Positions 23,923 to 31,751 of a DNA stretch of 64,000 nucleotides are shown here, one piece after another. The notes beneath the pieces are model-generated. The model did no database searches and had not been told where the DNA came from. It was given only the letters and a program-made list of their open reading frames with translations. Where the stretch lies: contig NZ_BMVR01000008.1 in assembly GCF_014650815.1 (NCBI RefSeq), positions 62,001-126,000 on the forward strand. The letters run 5' to 3'. Both the position numbers and the translations under genes were made by a program. How positions within the stretch are numbered: the first letter of the stretch is position 1; each line of letters starts with the position of its first letter. The DNA is from Streptomyces flavofungini (GTDB taxonomy: Bacteria > Actinomycetota > Actinomycetes > Streptomycetales > Streptomycetaceae).

Positions 23923-25403
23923 GCGCGCGGGACGACGCCCCGTACGTGGTCGAGGTGGCACGCGACTACCGCGTGGGGCGCTGGACCGTCCGCGAGCCGC
24001 TCGGCACGGGCGCCTTCGGCAGCGTCTACGCGGCCCGCCGCCCCGGCCCCGCCGACGACGGCTCGGGCCTGCCCCGCACGGCCGCCCTGAAGTTCCTGCC
24101 CACCGGGACCCGCACCCCGCGCCAACTCGCCCACCTGCGCGAACTGGCCGAGCGCGAACTGGAGTTGCTGCGCCGCCTGCGCGACAGGCCACGCCTGATC
24201 CGGCTGTACGAGACGCTCACCGTGGACGACCCGGCGCTGCCCGCGCTCGACGGCGCCACCGTCCTCGTACTGGAGCGGGCCGAGACGTCCCTGGACCGGC
24301 TCACCGGCTCCGGGCCCGCGCCGCCCGCCGGACCCGCGATCCTCGCCCAGGTCTGCGAAGGCCTCGGCCAGCTGCACGCCGCGGGCTGGGTGCACGGCGA
24401 CCTGAAGCCCGCCAACGTACTGCTGATGCGGGACGGTTCGGCGCGCCTCGCCGACTTCAGCACGGCCGCGGAGCTGGACGGCACCCACGCCTACGCGCCC
24501 GCCTTCGCCACCGTCGACTACACCCCGCCGGAACTCCTGTGGGGCGAGGTCGGCGAACGCGGCGCGCGGATCCGTCCGACCGCCGACATCTGGGCCTTCG
24601 GCGTCCTCGCCCACCACACCCTCACGGGCACGTTCCCCTGGCCGGGCGGCACCCCGTCGGCCCGCAGGGACGCCGTCGTCCGCTACGCCCGTGGCACCGA
24701 CGAGCTGCGCCTGTCGCCCCGGCTCCCGGCGGCGTGGCGGGACATCGTCACGGACTGCCTGTCCCGTACGCACGCGGAACGGGCCCGGTACGACGCGTCG
24801 CTCCTGCTGCGGAGGGTGACGGCCGTGGCGGCGGGGGCGCCGCCGGAGCGGCGGGGCCTGTCCCGCCGCGCGGTACGGGGACGGCCCCGGTTCCGGAGAC
24901 GGGGCCGCGCACGGCTCGTCGCGGGTGCGACGGCGGCCCTCCTCGCCCTCGGCGTCGGCATCGCCTGGACCACCCTCGCCGACGACGGCCCCGGGCCGGA
25001 CGCCGCCAGGAAGCGGCCCACGTCCAGCCCGACCCTCGTCGGCGACAGCCGGGACGTCTCCCGCATCCCCGGGGCCGACGGCCGCTCCGGCTACGACCGC
25101 TGCCCCCTGGGCGCCGTCTGCTTCTTCACCGGGAGGGACGGCGCGGGCGACCTGTGCGCCTGGGTCGGCGACGACTCGCACTGGCAGGGCGGCGAGGCCT
25201 GGTGCGGCTGGGCGGACGACGAGGCGGCCCGGTCGGTCTTCAACCACGGCCGGGACACCTCGATGGGCGAGAAGTACGTCGACGTCATCTTCTACGGCCG
25301 CGCCCACCTCAAGGACCGTCTCGACTGCGTGGAGGTCGGCGCCAGGAAGAACTTCCCCGTCCCCCTGCGCCCCCGCTCGCACACCTGGTCCCCGCGCTGC
25401 TGA
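23919..25403 (+). CDS. Ser/Thr protein kinase with extracellular I36-like domain
   Basis: This is a 494-residue receptor-type kinase from the GTG at 23919. The glycine-rich loop GTGAFGSVY is at residues 29-37 and the ATP Lys is K58. The catalytic loop is HGDLKPAN (159-166) rather than HRDLKPxN, and the metal-binding motif is DFS (179-181) rather than DFG. Asp161, Lys163, Asn166 and Asp179 remain, so activity is plausible. A membrane helix lies at about 331-353. The extracytoplasmic part (about 395-494) has paired Cys (CPLGAVC, LCAWVG, WCGW) like peptidase inhibitor I36/beta-gamma-crystallin-type domains. It is coupled to the FHA gene and followed by a secreted protein with a similar fold pattern. 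Confidence 0.88.
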   Translation: MSARDDAPYVVEVARDYRVGRWTVREPLGTGAFGSVYAARRPGPADDGSGLPRTAALKFLPTGTRTPRQLAHLRELAERELELLRRLRDRPRLIRLYETLTVDDPALPALDGATVLVLERAETSLDRLTGSGPAPPAGPAILAQVCEGLGQLHAAGWVHGDLKPANVLLMRDGSARLADFSTAAELDGTHAYAPAFATVDYTPPELLWGEVGERGARIRPTADIWAFGVLAHHTLTGTFPWPGGTPSARRDAVVRYARGTDELRLSPRLPAAWRDIVTDCLSRTHAERARYDASLLLRRVTAVAAGAPPERRGLSRRAVRGRPRFRRRGRARLVAGATAALLALGVGIAWTTLADDGPGPDAARKRPTSSPTLVGDSRDVSRIPGADGRSGYDRCPLGAVCFFTGRDGAGDLCAWVGDDSHWQGGEAWCGWADDEAARSVFNHGRDTSMGEKYVDVIFYGRAHLKDRLDCVEVGARKNFPVPLRPRSHTWSPRC

Positions 25404-25543
25404 CCTGCGCTCCGGCGCCGGCCCTAGGACGTACGAGGTACCGGGAGCCGACCACCGCTGCGACGGTGGCACCACTCCACACCACCTCGGTGCGGCCAAC
25501 GGGGGCGTACCGAAGAGCGGGTGGCGCGAGAAGGGGGAAACGC

Positions 25544-25948
25544 ATGACCAGGATCCGTACGCTCATGGTCTCCGCGGCGGCCGTCGGGGCGGCGCTCACC
25601 GTGGCGGTGGCCGTTCCGTCGGCCGCGCAGGGGGCGGGCGGCAGTGCTCGGGACGCCGGTGCCCGGGCGGACAAGTTCTGCGTCTACCAGCACACCACCT
25701 TCAACTACTGGGGCGGCATCAAGGAGTGCTTCTACGCGGGGTCGTACAACATCAAGTCCAGCCTGGACAACAGGGCCAGCTCGGTGAAGAACAACACCGC
25801 GACGACGATGTGCGCGTACCAGCTCAAGGACCAGGGCGGCCTGAAGCTGCGCGTCGGCGCGGGCCACTACTTCAAGGACCTGTCGAAGGACCTCGCCGAC
25901 GACGACCGCTCCTGGGACAACCGGATCTCCAGCGTCGGTAAGTGCTGA
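25544..25948 (+). CDS. secreted I36-like (peptidase inhibitor family) protein
   Basis: This is a 134-residue secreted protein: signal peptide residues 1-32 (MVSAAAVGAALTVAVAV, then AQG-A), then a small Cys-containing domain with FCVYQHTTFNYWGGI, ECFYAG, SSLDNRASSVKNN and a final RISSVGKC. The aromatic-rich repeats and the spaced Ser-Ser-Val patterns fit the peptidase inhibitor I36 / gamma-crystallin-like family. The ATG has AAGGGGGAA upstream. It follows the kinase whose outer domain resembles it, so it may be a ligand, competitor or substrate-side partner of that receptor; this is inference. Confidence 0.78.
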   Translation: MTRIRTLMVSAAAVGAALTVAVAVPSAAQGAGGSARDAGARADKFCVYQHTTFNYWGGIKECFYAGSYNIKSSLDNRASSVKNNTATTMCAYQLKDQGGLKLRVGAGHYFKDLSKDLADDDRSWDNRISSVGKC

Positions 25949-25959
25949 GCGCACACGGC

Positions 25960-25996
25960 ACGGCGGCCGCACCCCGGCGCGGGGTGCGGCCGCCGT
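25960..25996. terminator. bidirectional terminator
   Basis: ACGGCGGCCGCACCCC and GGGGTGCGGCCGCCGT form a perfect 16-bp stem with loop GGCGC, between the I36-like gene (plus) and purH (minus). Confidence 0.9.
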
Positions 25997-26029
25997 CGCG
26001 TACCGGCCGCTCAGTCGCGTACCGACAGC

Positions 26030-27610
26030 TCAGTGGAAGAAGTGCCGCGTGCCCGTGAAGTACATCGTCACGCCCGCCTTCTTCGCCGCCTCCACGACCA
26101 GTTCGTCGCGGACCGAGCCGCCGGGCTGGACGACGGCCTTGACGCCGGCGTTGGTGAGGACTTCGAGGCCGTCCGGGAAGGGGAAGAAAGCGTCGGACGC
26201 CGCGAAGGCGCCGCGGGCGCGCTCCTCGCCCGCGCGTTCCACGGCGAGCTTCGCGGAGTCGACGCGGTTGACCTGGCCCATGCCGACGCCGACGGAGGCG
26301 CCGTCCTTGGCGAGGAGGATCGCGTTGGACTTCACGGCGCGGCAGGCCCGCCAGGCGAAGACGAGTTCGGCCAGCTCGCCCGGGGAGAGGGCGTCGCCGG
26401 TGGCGAGGGTCCAGTTGGCGGGGTGGTCGCCGTCGGCCTGGAGCCGGTCGGTGACCTGGAGCAGCGCGCCGCCGTCGATCGGCTTGACCTCGACGGGCGC
26501 GGACGGCGCCTGCGGGGCGCGCAGGACGCGGATGTTCTTCTTCTTGGTGAGGGCTTCGAGCGCGCCGTCCTCGTAGTCGGGCGCGACGATGACCTCGGTG
26601 AAGATGTCGGCGACCTGCTCGGCCAGCTCCCGCGTCACCGGCCGGTTCACGGCGATGACGCCGCCGAACGCGGACAGCGGGTCGCAGGCGTGCGCCTTGC
26701 GGTGCGCCTCGGCGACGTTCCCGCCGATGGCGATCCCGCACGGGTTGGCGTGCTTGATGATCGCCACGCACGGGTCGTCGTGGTCGTACGCGGCACGGCG
26801 GGCGGCGTCCGTGTCCGTGTAGTTGTTGTACGACATCTCCTTGCCGTGCAGCTGCACGGCCTCGGCCAGGCCACCGCGGCCGTCGGTGTAGAGCGCGGCG
26901 CCCTGGTGCGGGTTCTCGCCGTAGCGGAGCTGGTTCTTCAGGTCGAAGGCGGCGCCGACGAACGCGGGGAAGCCGTCCTTGCCGGACTGCTCGCTCTCCA
27001 GGAACCAGTTCGCGACGGCGACGTCGTACGCGGCGGTGTGCTGGAACGCCTCGGCGGCCAGCGCCCTGCGGTCCTCGAAGCCGAAGCCGCCCGCGCGGAC
27101 GGCGGCGAGCACGTCGGCGTACCGGGACGGGCTGGTGACGACCGCGACCGACGGGTGGTTCTTGGCGGCGGCGCGGACCATCGAGGGGCCGCCGATGTCG
27201 ATCTGCTCGACGCACTCGTCGTAGCTCGCGCCCGACGCGACGGTCTCGCGGAACGGGTAGAGGTTCACGACGACCAGGCCGAACGGCTCGACGTCGAGCT
27301 CTTCGAGCTGCTTGCGGTGGGTCTCCAGGCGCAGGTCGGCGAGGATCCCGGCGTGCACGCGCGGGTGCAGCGTCTTGACCCGGCCGTCCAGGCACTCGGG
27401 GAAGCCGGTCAGCTCCTCGACCTTGGTGACCGGCACACCGGCGGCGGCGATCCGCCCGGCGGTGGACCCGGTCGACACCAGTTCCACGCCCGACTCGTGG
27501 AGCCCGCGCGCGAGGTCCTCGAGACCGGTCTTGTCGTAGACGCTGATGAGCGCGCGCTTGATGGGGCGCTGCGTACCTTCGGCGGTGGTGGCCGTACCTT
27601 CGGCGGTCAC
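26030..27610 (-). CDS. purH: bifunctional AICAR formyltransferase/IMP cyclohydrolase
   Basis: PurH performs the last two steps of IMP synthesis. The 526-residue protein has an N-terminal IMP cyclohydrolase (MGS-like) domain (ALISVYDKTGLEDLARGL, KTLHPRVHAGIL) and a C-terminal AICAR transformylase domain (LRYGENPHQGAALY, KHANPCGIA with the catalytic Lys-His, GEIAVVxx-like core) ending TGTRHFFH. The GTG at 27610 overlaps the purN stop (GTGA), so PurN and PurH are made from one message. An 11-residue repetitive N-terminal extension (TAEGTATTAEGT) precedes the conserved start; a start downstream is less likely because no other start codon is near. Confidence 0.96.
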   Translation of the reverse strand: MTAEGTATTAEGTQRPIKRALISVYDKTGLEDLARGLHESGVELVSTGSTAGRIAAAGVPVTKVEELTGFPECLDGRVKTLHPRVHAGILADLRLETHRKQLEELDVEPFGLVVVNLYPFRETVASGASYDECVEQIDIGGPSMVRAAAKNHPSVAVVTSPSRYADVLAAVRAGGFGFEDRRALAAEAFQHTAAYDVAVANWFLESEQSGKDGFPAFVGAAFDLKNQLRYGENPHQGAALYTDGRGGLAEAVQLHGKEMSYNNYTDTDAARRAAYDHDDPCVAIIKHANPCGIAIGGNVAEAHRKAHACDPLSAFGGVIAVNRPVTRELAEQVADIFTEVIVAPDYEDGALEALTKKKNIRVLRAPQAPSAPVEVKPIDGGALLQVTDRLQADGDHPANWTLATGDALSPGELAELVFAWRACRAVKSNAILLAKDGASVGVGMGQVNRVDSAKLAVERAGEERARGAFAASDAFFPFPDGLEVLTNAGVKAVVQPGGSVRDELVVEAAKKAGVTMYFTGTRHFFH

Positions 27611-28227
27611 GGGATAACTACCTTTCGTCCCTCGATCGAGAAGCCGTCGCGCGCGAGACGCCCCACGACTTCGACGAGCAGTCCTCGCTCGACTTCCTTG
27701 ATGCGCTCGTGCAGCGCGCTCTCGTCGTCCTCGGCCCTGACCGTCACCACGCCCTGCGCGATGATCGGGCCGGTGTCGACGCCGTCGTCGACGAAGTGGA
27801 CGGTGCAGCCGGTGACCTTCGCGCCGTACGCGAGCGCGTCGCGCACGCCGTGGGCCCCCGGGAAACTGGGCAGCAGGGCAGGGTGCGTGTTCACCGTGCG
27901 TCCGCCGAACCGGGCCAGGAATTCCTTCCCGACGATCTTCATGAACCCGGCCGACACGACCAGGTCGGGCTCGTACGCGGCGATGGCCTCGGCCAGCGCC
28001 CGGTCCCACTCGGCGCGGCTCGCGTAGTCCTTCACCCGGCACACGAACGTCGGCAGGCCCGCGCGCTCGGCGCGGTCCAGGCCCACGATGCCGGTCCGGT
28101 CGGCGCCGACGGCCACGACCTCGGCGCCGTAGGCGTCCGCCCCGTGCTCCGCGACGGCGTCGAGCAGTGCCTGCAGATTCGTACCTGATCCGGAGACCAG
28201 CACGACGAGGCGCTTGGCCTTGGCCAC
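27607..28227 (-). CDS. purN: phosphoribosylglycinamide formyltransferase
   Basis: PurN transfers a formyl group from 10-formyl-THF to GAR in purine synthesis. It has 206 residues. The phosphate-binding loop is VSGSGTNLQAL; the catalytic triad is visible as Asn and His in NTHPALLPSFPG and Asp in FVDDGVDTGPII. The ATG at 28227 has GAAAGGGCCCC upstream. It is the first gene of purN-purH. The formyl donor is produced by FolD, encoded 5 kb away. Confidence 0.96.
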   Translation of the reverse strand: MAKAKRLVVLVSGSGTNLQALLDAVAEHGADAYGAEVVAVGADRTGIVGLDRAERAGLPTFVCRVKDYASRAEWDRALAEAIAAYEPDLVVSAGFMKIVGKEFLARFGGRTVNTHPALLPSFPGAHGVRDALAYGAKVTGCTVHFVDDGVDTGPIIAQGVVTVRAEDDESALHERIKEVERGLLVEVVGRLARDGFSIEGRKVVIP

Positions 28228-28264
28228 GACGGGGCCCTTTCTCGGGAGTGCTCTTTGTACGGTC

Positions 28265-28281
28265 GTACGAAGGCTTCGTAC
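28265..28281. promoter_or_regulatory. palindrome upstream of purN
   Basis: GTACGAAG-G-CTTCGTAC is a perfect 8-bp palindrome with a 1-nt centre, about 38 nt upstream of the purN start; a further half-like TACGAAG occurs at 28310. It could be an operator for the purNH operon or for the divergent gene at 28517. Confidence 0.4.
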
Positions 28282-28516
28282 TCCCCGATACGGGGAACCC
28301 TACGAAGCGGCCGACCGTCAGCAACGATACCGGCACACCGGACGGCCCCTCACGGGACGGGGGCGCGGCCGGAAGGTAGCGTCTGTGGGGGCAGACGCCC
28401 GAACAGCCAGTAGCCAAGCTCCATCGCCGAGTTGCCCGGCGCCGCCGAGCCACCGGGTTCCACCAGCCGAGCTCTACCCAGGGGCCGGGCTCTACCAAGG
28501 GGAAGACGCACACCTG

Positions 28517-29485
28517 ATGCCGGACCGCAGCCTCCGCCTCCCACCGTCCTTCGCGTACGGCCCGTCCTTCGCGGATGTCGCGTCCGGCTCGACACGCGGG
28601 GGGCGGGACGGGTCGACACTGCTGCGGGACGGGGGGCGGCCTTCGTCTCCGCCCCGGGGGTCGGACGGGTCCGGCGATTCCGGTGCGTCCGGCGGGTCTT
28701 CCGGTTCCGGTACGTCCGGGGGCTCCGGCGGGTCCGCTTCCGGTACGTCCGGGGGCTCCGGCGGGTCCGCCGAGGACAATCCGTTCGCGCCGCCGCCCGA
28801 GGGCACGCCCGAGCAGCCGTGGCAGCCGCGGCGGCCCGCGGGCGGCGACGGCTCCGGCGGTTCCGACGGCTCCGGCAACGGTGACTCGCCGTGGGGCAGC
28901 CAGTGGAGCGACCGGCAGCCCGGGCGGTCGTCCGACGGCGGCTTCGGCGAGCGGCCCGGCGGCGGCCAGGGCCCCGAGGGTTCCGGTCCTGGCTCCGGCG
29001 GGCAGGGCGGCGGCATGCGCTGGGACCCGACGGACCCGGCCCAGCGCCGCGCCCGCTACGCCCTCCTGTCCGGCATGTGGGCGTTCTTCTTCGCGCTCTT
29101 CGGCTGGCGGTACGTCGCGCTGCTGCTCGGCGCGCTGGGTCTGCACTGGGCCATCAGCGCCCTGCGCGCCAAGCCGAGGCCGATGGACCCGACGGCTCCG
29201 GCGCCGACCGCCCCGGCCGGGGCCGCGGGCGGGGCCGGGGGGAACGGCGGGGCCAACGGGGCCCGGACCCGGGGCGCCGGCGGGCGGCCGCAGACCACGG
29301 CAGCGATCAGTGGTCTGGTGACGGCTTCGCTGGCGCTGGCCATGGTGCTCGCGACGTTCGCCGCGCAGCTCATCTACCGGGACTACTACACCTGCCGTGA
29401 CGACGCGCTGACGAACCAGGCGCAGCAGAACTGTGAGGACCTGTTGCCGAAGGAGCTGCGGCCGCTGCTGACGGATCGCGACTGA
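28517..29485 (+). CDS. membrane protein with long Gly/Ser-rich N-terminus
   Basis: This is a 322-residue protein from the ATG at 28517 (MPDRSLRLPPSFAYGPSFAD); the ribosome site is weak and the frame is open upstream. Residues 40-175 are low complexity, with repeats of SGGSGGS and SGTSGG type and Pro/Gln stretches. Two membrane hairpins follow (YALLSGMWAFFFALFGW, YVALLLGALGLHWAISAL; ISGLVTASLALAMVLATFAA), with an extracytoplasmic C-terminus containing two Cys (YYTCRDDAL, QQNCEDLL). The family is conserved beside purNH in streptomycetes from memory; the function is unknown. Confidence 0.8.
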   Translation: MPDRSLRLPPSFAYGPSFADVASGSTRGGRDGSTLLRDGGRPSSPPRGSDGSGDSGASGGSSGSGTSGGSGGSASGTSGGSGGSAEDNPFAPPPEGTPEQPWQPRRPAGGDGSGGSDGSGNGDSPWGSQWSDRQPGRSSDGGFGERPGGGQGPEGSGPGSGGQGGGMRWDPTDPAQRRARYALLSGMWAFFFALFGWRYVALLLGALGLHWAISALRAKPRPMDPTAPAPTAPAGAAGGAGGNGGANGARTRGAGGRPQTTAAISGLVTASLALAMVLATFAAQLIYRDYYTCRDDALTNQAQQNCEDLLPKELRPLLTDRD

Positions 29486-29505
29486 GGCGCTCCGCGGTTT
29501 TCCGG

Positions 29506-29537
29506 ACGGCCCTCCCACGCGTTCGTGGGAGGGCCGT
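29506..29537 (+). terminator. terminator after the membrane protein gene
   Basis: ACGGCCCTCCCACG and CGTGGGAGGGCCGT form a perfect 14-bp stem with a 4-nt loop, followed by TCTCCTCT, 20 nt after the stop at 29485. Confidence 0.9.
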
Positions 29538-29581
29538 TCTCCTCTGTCGGCCCCTGCTTCCCTCTGACCGCGGAAACGGCG

Positions 29582-29614
29582 AAGGTCCCCTCACTCGTGG
29601 AGTGAGGGGACCTT
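29582..29614 (+). terminator. second strong hairpin
   Basis: AAGGTCCCCTCACTC and GAGTGAGGGGACCTT form a perfect 15-bp stem with loop GTG, followed by CTTCACT. A second terminator so soon after the first suggests a separate short transcript or a backup stop. Confidence 0.8.
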
Positions 29615-29778
29615 CTTCACTGGAGCGCCCGGCAGGCCTTGCACCTACATTTCCCATCGGATGATGGGCGTCTTTCCTTGGACCACAGACGCGCGACTCC
29701 CGTGCTGTGCACCGAAGTTACGTCAAGATCGTACACGAATTCCGGAGTGCTGATCAACGTCGGTGCGGGGGTTCGCGG
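29615..29778. other. structured non-coding stretch of unknown role
   Basis: After the two terminators lie tandem hairpins: CCCATCGGATGATGGG (29653-29668) and GCGTCT..AGACGC (29668-29692, loop of 13 nt). The composition is less GC-biased than the surroundings. I tested it as a tRNA and found no T-arm consensus. It could be a small RNA or a leader; I assign no function. Confidence 0.3.
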
Positions 29779-31644
29779 CTAGGTGTCGCGGCCCGATTCC
29801 CGGTCCGGGTCTTGGTCCGATTCCCGGTCCGGGTCGAGGCTCGATTCCCGGTCCGGGGCCCGGTCCCGGTCCCGGTCCGGGTCCGGGTCCGGGGCGCGGT
29901 ACCGGTCCCGGTCCGGGTCGCGGTACCGGCCTCGGTCGGGGAGGAAGTCGTAGGGCTCGAAGGTGGGGAGTGGGGGTGTCGTGGGCGGTGGGGGTGGTGA
30001 GGGGAGGGTGCTGGGGGTGGTCGGGGCGCTGGAGGTGGTCGGGGCGCTGAGGGTGGTCGGCGGGGCGGTGTCGGGGGCCGTGGTGTCGATGCCGGGGGCC
30101 GGTTCGGCGGCGGTCACGGCTGCGGGAGCGGCCACCGTCTCGGTCCCCGTGACCGCCTCGGTGCGGGCCGCCGTCACCTCGGCCGCACCGCCGGGCGCCA
30201 CGCCCTCGGCCTTCCTCCGCCCGAGCCCGCGCCCGCCGACCCCGAGCCCGAGCCCGCGCCACCACCCAGCCCGACGCCCGCTCCCCCGCGCCCTCTTCCC
30301 CACCCGCTCCGCCGCACCGGGCGCCCCCACCCGCTCCGCCGCACCGGGCGCCCCCGCCCGCGACCGCGCGCGCAGCCGCCACCACCGCACCCCCAGCCCC
30401 ACCGGCACCCCCAGCAACCCCGTCCACGCCACCGCCGCAAGACCCGTCAGCCACCACACCGGCCCGAACTCGGCCAGCACCCCGACCCCCATCGGCCCCC
30501 CGGCCAGCCCCGCGAGCCCCGCACAGAGGACGCCGCACAGCAGGGCCGCCGTCCCGGCCCCCGCCGCCGTCCGCCCCGCCGACCAGGCGGACTCCCCGGC
30601 CGTCGCCGCCCGTGCCACGAACCACCCGAGCGCGCACCCGGCCGCCACCGGCACCGCCCCCACCGCCCAGGTGAGCGGCGATCCCGGACCGGCCTCGGGC
30701 ACGGCCGCGAGCAGCGGGAACGGGGGCAGCAGCGGGGCGGCGGCCGCGTCGAGCGGCGCCACGACCGTCCCCGTACCCAGGACGAATCCGGGCCCGAGCC
30801 CGTACGCGGCGCCCCACACCGCCGCGTTCGGCACCAGCGCGAGGGCCAGCAGGAGGACCGCGAACCGTCCCGACCACACCGTGGTCACCGACAGGAACGA
30901 CTCCCGCACCGGGCCGCCGTGCAGCACCACCGCGACCCCGACGAGCAGCGCTCCCCCGCCGACCAGGACCGCCGTCCCCGCGACGGCCGCGCGGCCCGCG
31001 CCGAGCACGCGTTCGCGCACGAAGAGGCCGCGTACGAAAAGACGGCGGACCGCACCGGGCACCGGCAGCGCGTCCGCCGCGCGCCGCACCGCGTCCGGCA
31101 GCGGGCCCGACGGCCGTCCGTGCGCCGTCCACACGCCGAACCCGGCCGCCGCCACCGCGAGCAGCGGCACGTGCGCCGCCGCGCTCGGCCAGGAGGGGCG
31201 CAGCTCACCGCCCGCCGCGTAGGCGGCCGCGGCCGTCGCCACCAGCAGGTAGCCGCCGACCACGCCCGCCCACGCGGTGCGTACGCCCAGCGCCCGCTCC
31301 TCCGGATCCGCCGCGTCGCGCGCCGCGCGGTGCACCAGCCAGGCGGGCAGGGCCAGGAGCAGCAGCGGGGTGACGCCCACCGGCGCGGGGACGCCGGACA
31401 GCGTCTCGGTGCGGACCAGTTCCGTGCCGTGCGCGAGGAGCCACAGCGCGGCCGCCACGTGCAGCGCCCCGCCCGGCCCGCTGTCCGGGTACGGCGAGCT
31501 GATCCACAGGCCCATCACCAGGACCGCGAACGCGCCGAGCCCGAGCCCCGCGGCGATCGCGCCGCCGAGGACGCAGGTGCCGAGGCCGGGGGCCGCCTGC
31601 TTCCGGTAGAGCGTGAAAGAACCAGAGTCGGTCATGTGGGTCAC
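29779..31644 (-). CDS. DUF6350-like polytopic membrane protein
   Basis: This is a protein of about 621 residues with 9 or more hydrophobic segments over residues 20-430 (for example LGLGAFAVLVMGLWI, LLLLALPAWLVH, VVGGYLLVATAAAAYAAGG), in the style of the actinobacterial DUF6350 family. The last 190 residues are a cytoplasmic low-complexity tail: duplicated GAPGAAERVG, a basic patch, a Thr/Pro stretch, and an ending with repeated PDRES/DPDRDRYR units. A GTG at 31644 has GGGAG 8 nt upstream and is preferred over the ATG at 31635. It is divergent from the XRE/sigma-like gene. The function is unknown. Confidence 0.82.
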   Translation of the reverse strand: MTHMTDSGSFTLYRKQAAPGLGTCVLGGAIAAGLGLGAFAVLVMGLWISSPYPDSGPGGALHVAAALWLLAHGTELVRTETLSGVPAPVGVTPLLLLALPAWLVHRAARDAADPEERALGVRTAWAGVVGGYLLVATAAAAYAAGGELRPSWPSAAAHVPLLAVAAAGFGVWTAHGRPSGPLPDAVRRAADALPVPGAVRRLFVRGLFVRERVLGAGRAAVAGTAVLVGGGALLVGVAVVLHGGPVRESFLSVTTVWSGRFAVLLLALALVPNAAVWGAAYGLGPGFVLGTGTVVAPLDAAAAPLLPPFPLLAAVPEAGPGSPLTWAVGAVPVAAGCALGWFVARAATAGESAWSAGRTAAGAGTAALLCGVLCAGLAGLAGGPMGVGVLAEFGPVWWLTGLAAVAWTGLLGVPVGLGVRWWRLRARSRAGAPGAAERVGAPGAAERVGKRARGSGRRAGWWRGLGLGVGGRGLGRRKAEGVAPGGAAEVTAARTEAVTGTETVAAPAAVTAAEPAPGIDTTAPDTAPPTTLSAPTTSSAPTTPSTLPSPPPPPTTPPLPTFEPYDFLPDRGRYRDPDRDRYRAPDPDPDRDRDRAPDRESSLDPDRESDQDPDRESGRDT

Positions 31645-31751
31645 GCGGCCATGCTCCCAACGACACGCGCTTTCATCGGGTAACGGGCGAATGCCGGATG
31701 TGTCGCTCAAGATACGTTTATGTACTTTTTCGTGCGACGGATCGGCTAGCC

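Noticed and set aside
29615..29700. tRNA-like fold
   Set aside because: No T-arm consensus (GGTTCRANYCC) and no acceptor stem; only simple hairpins.
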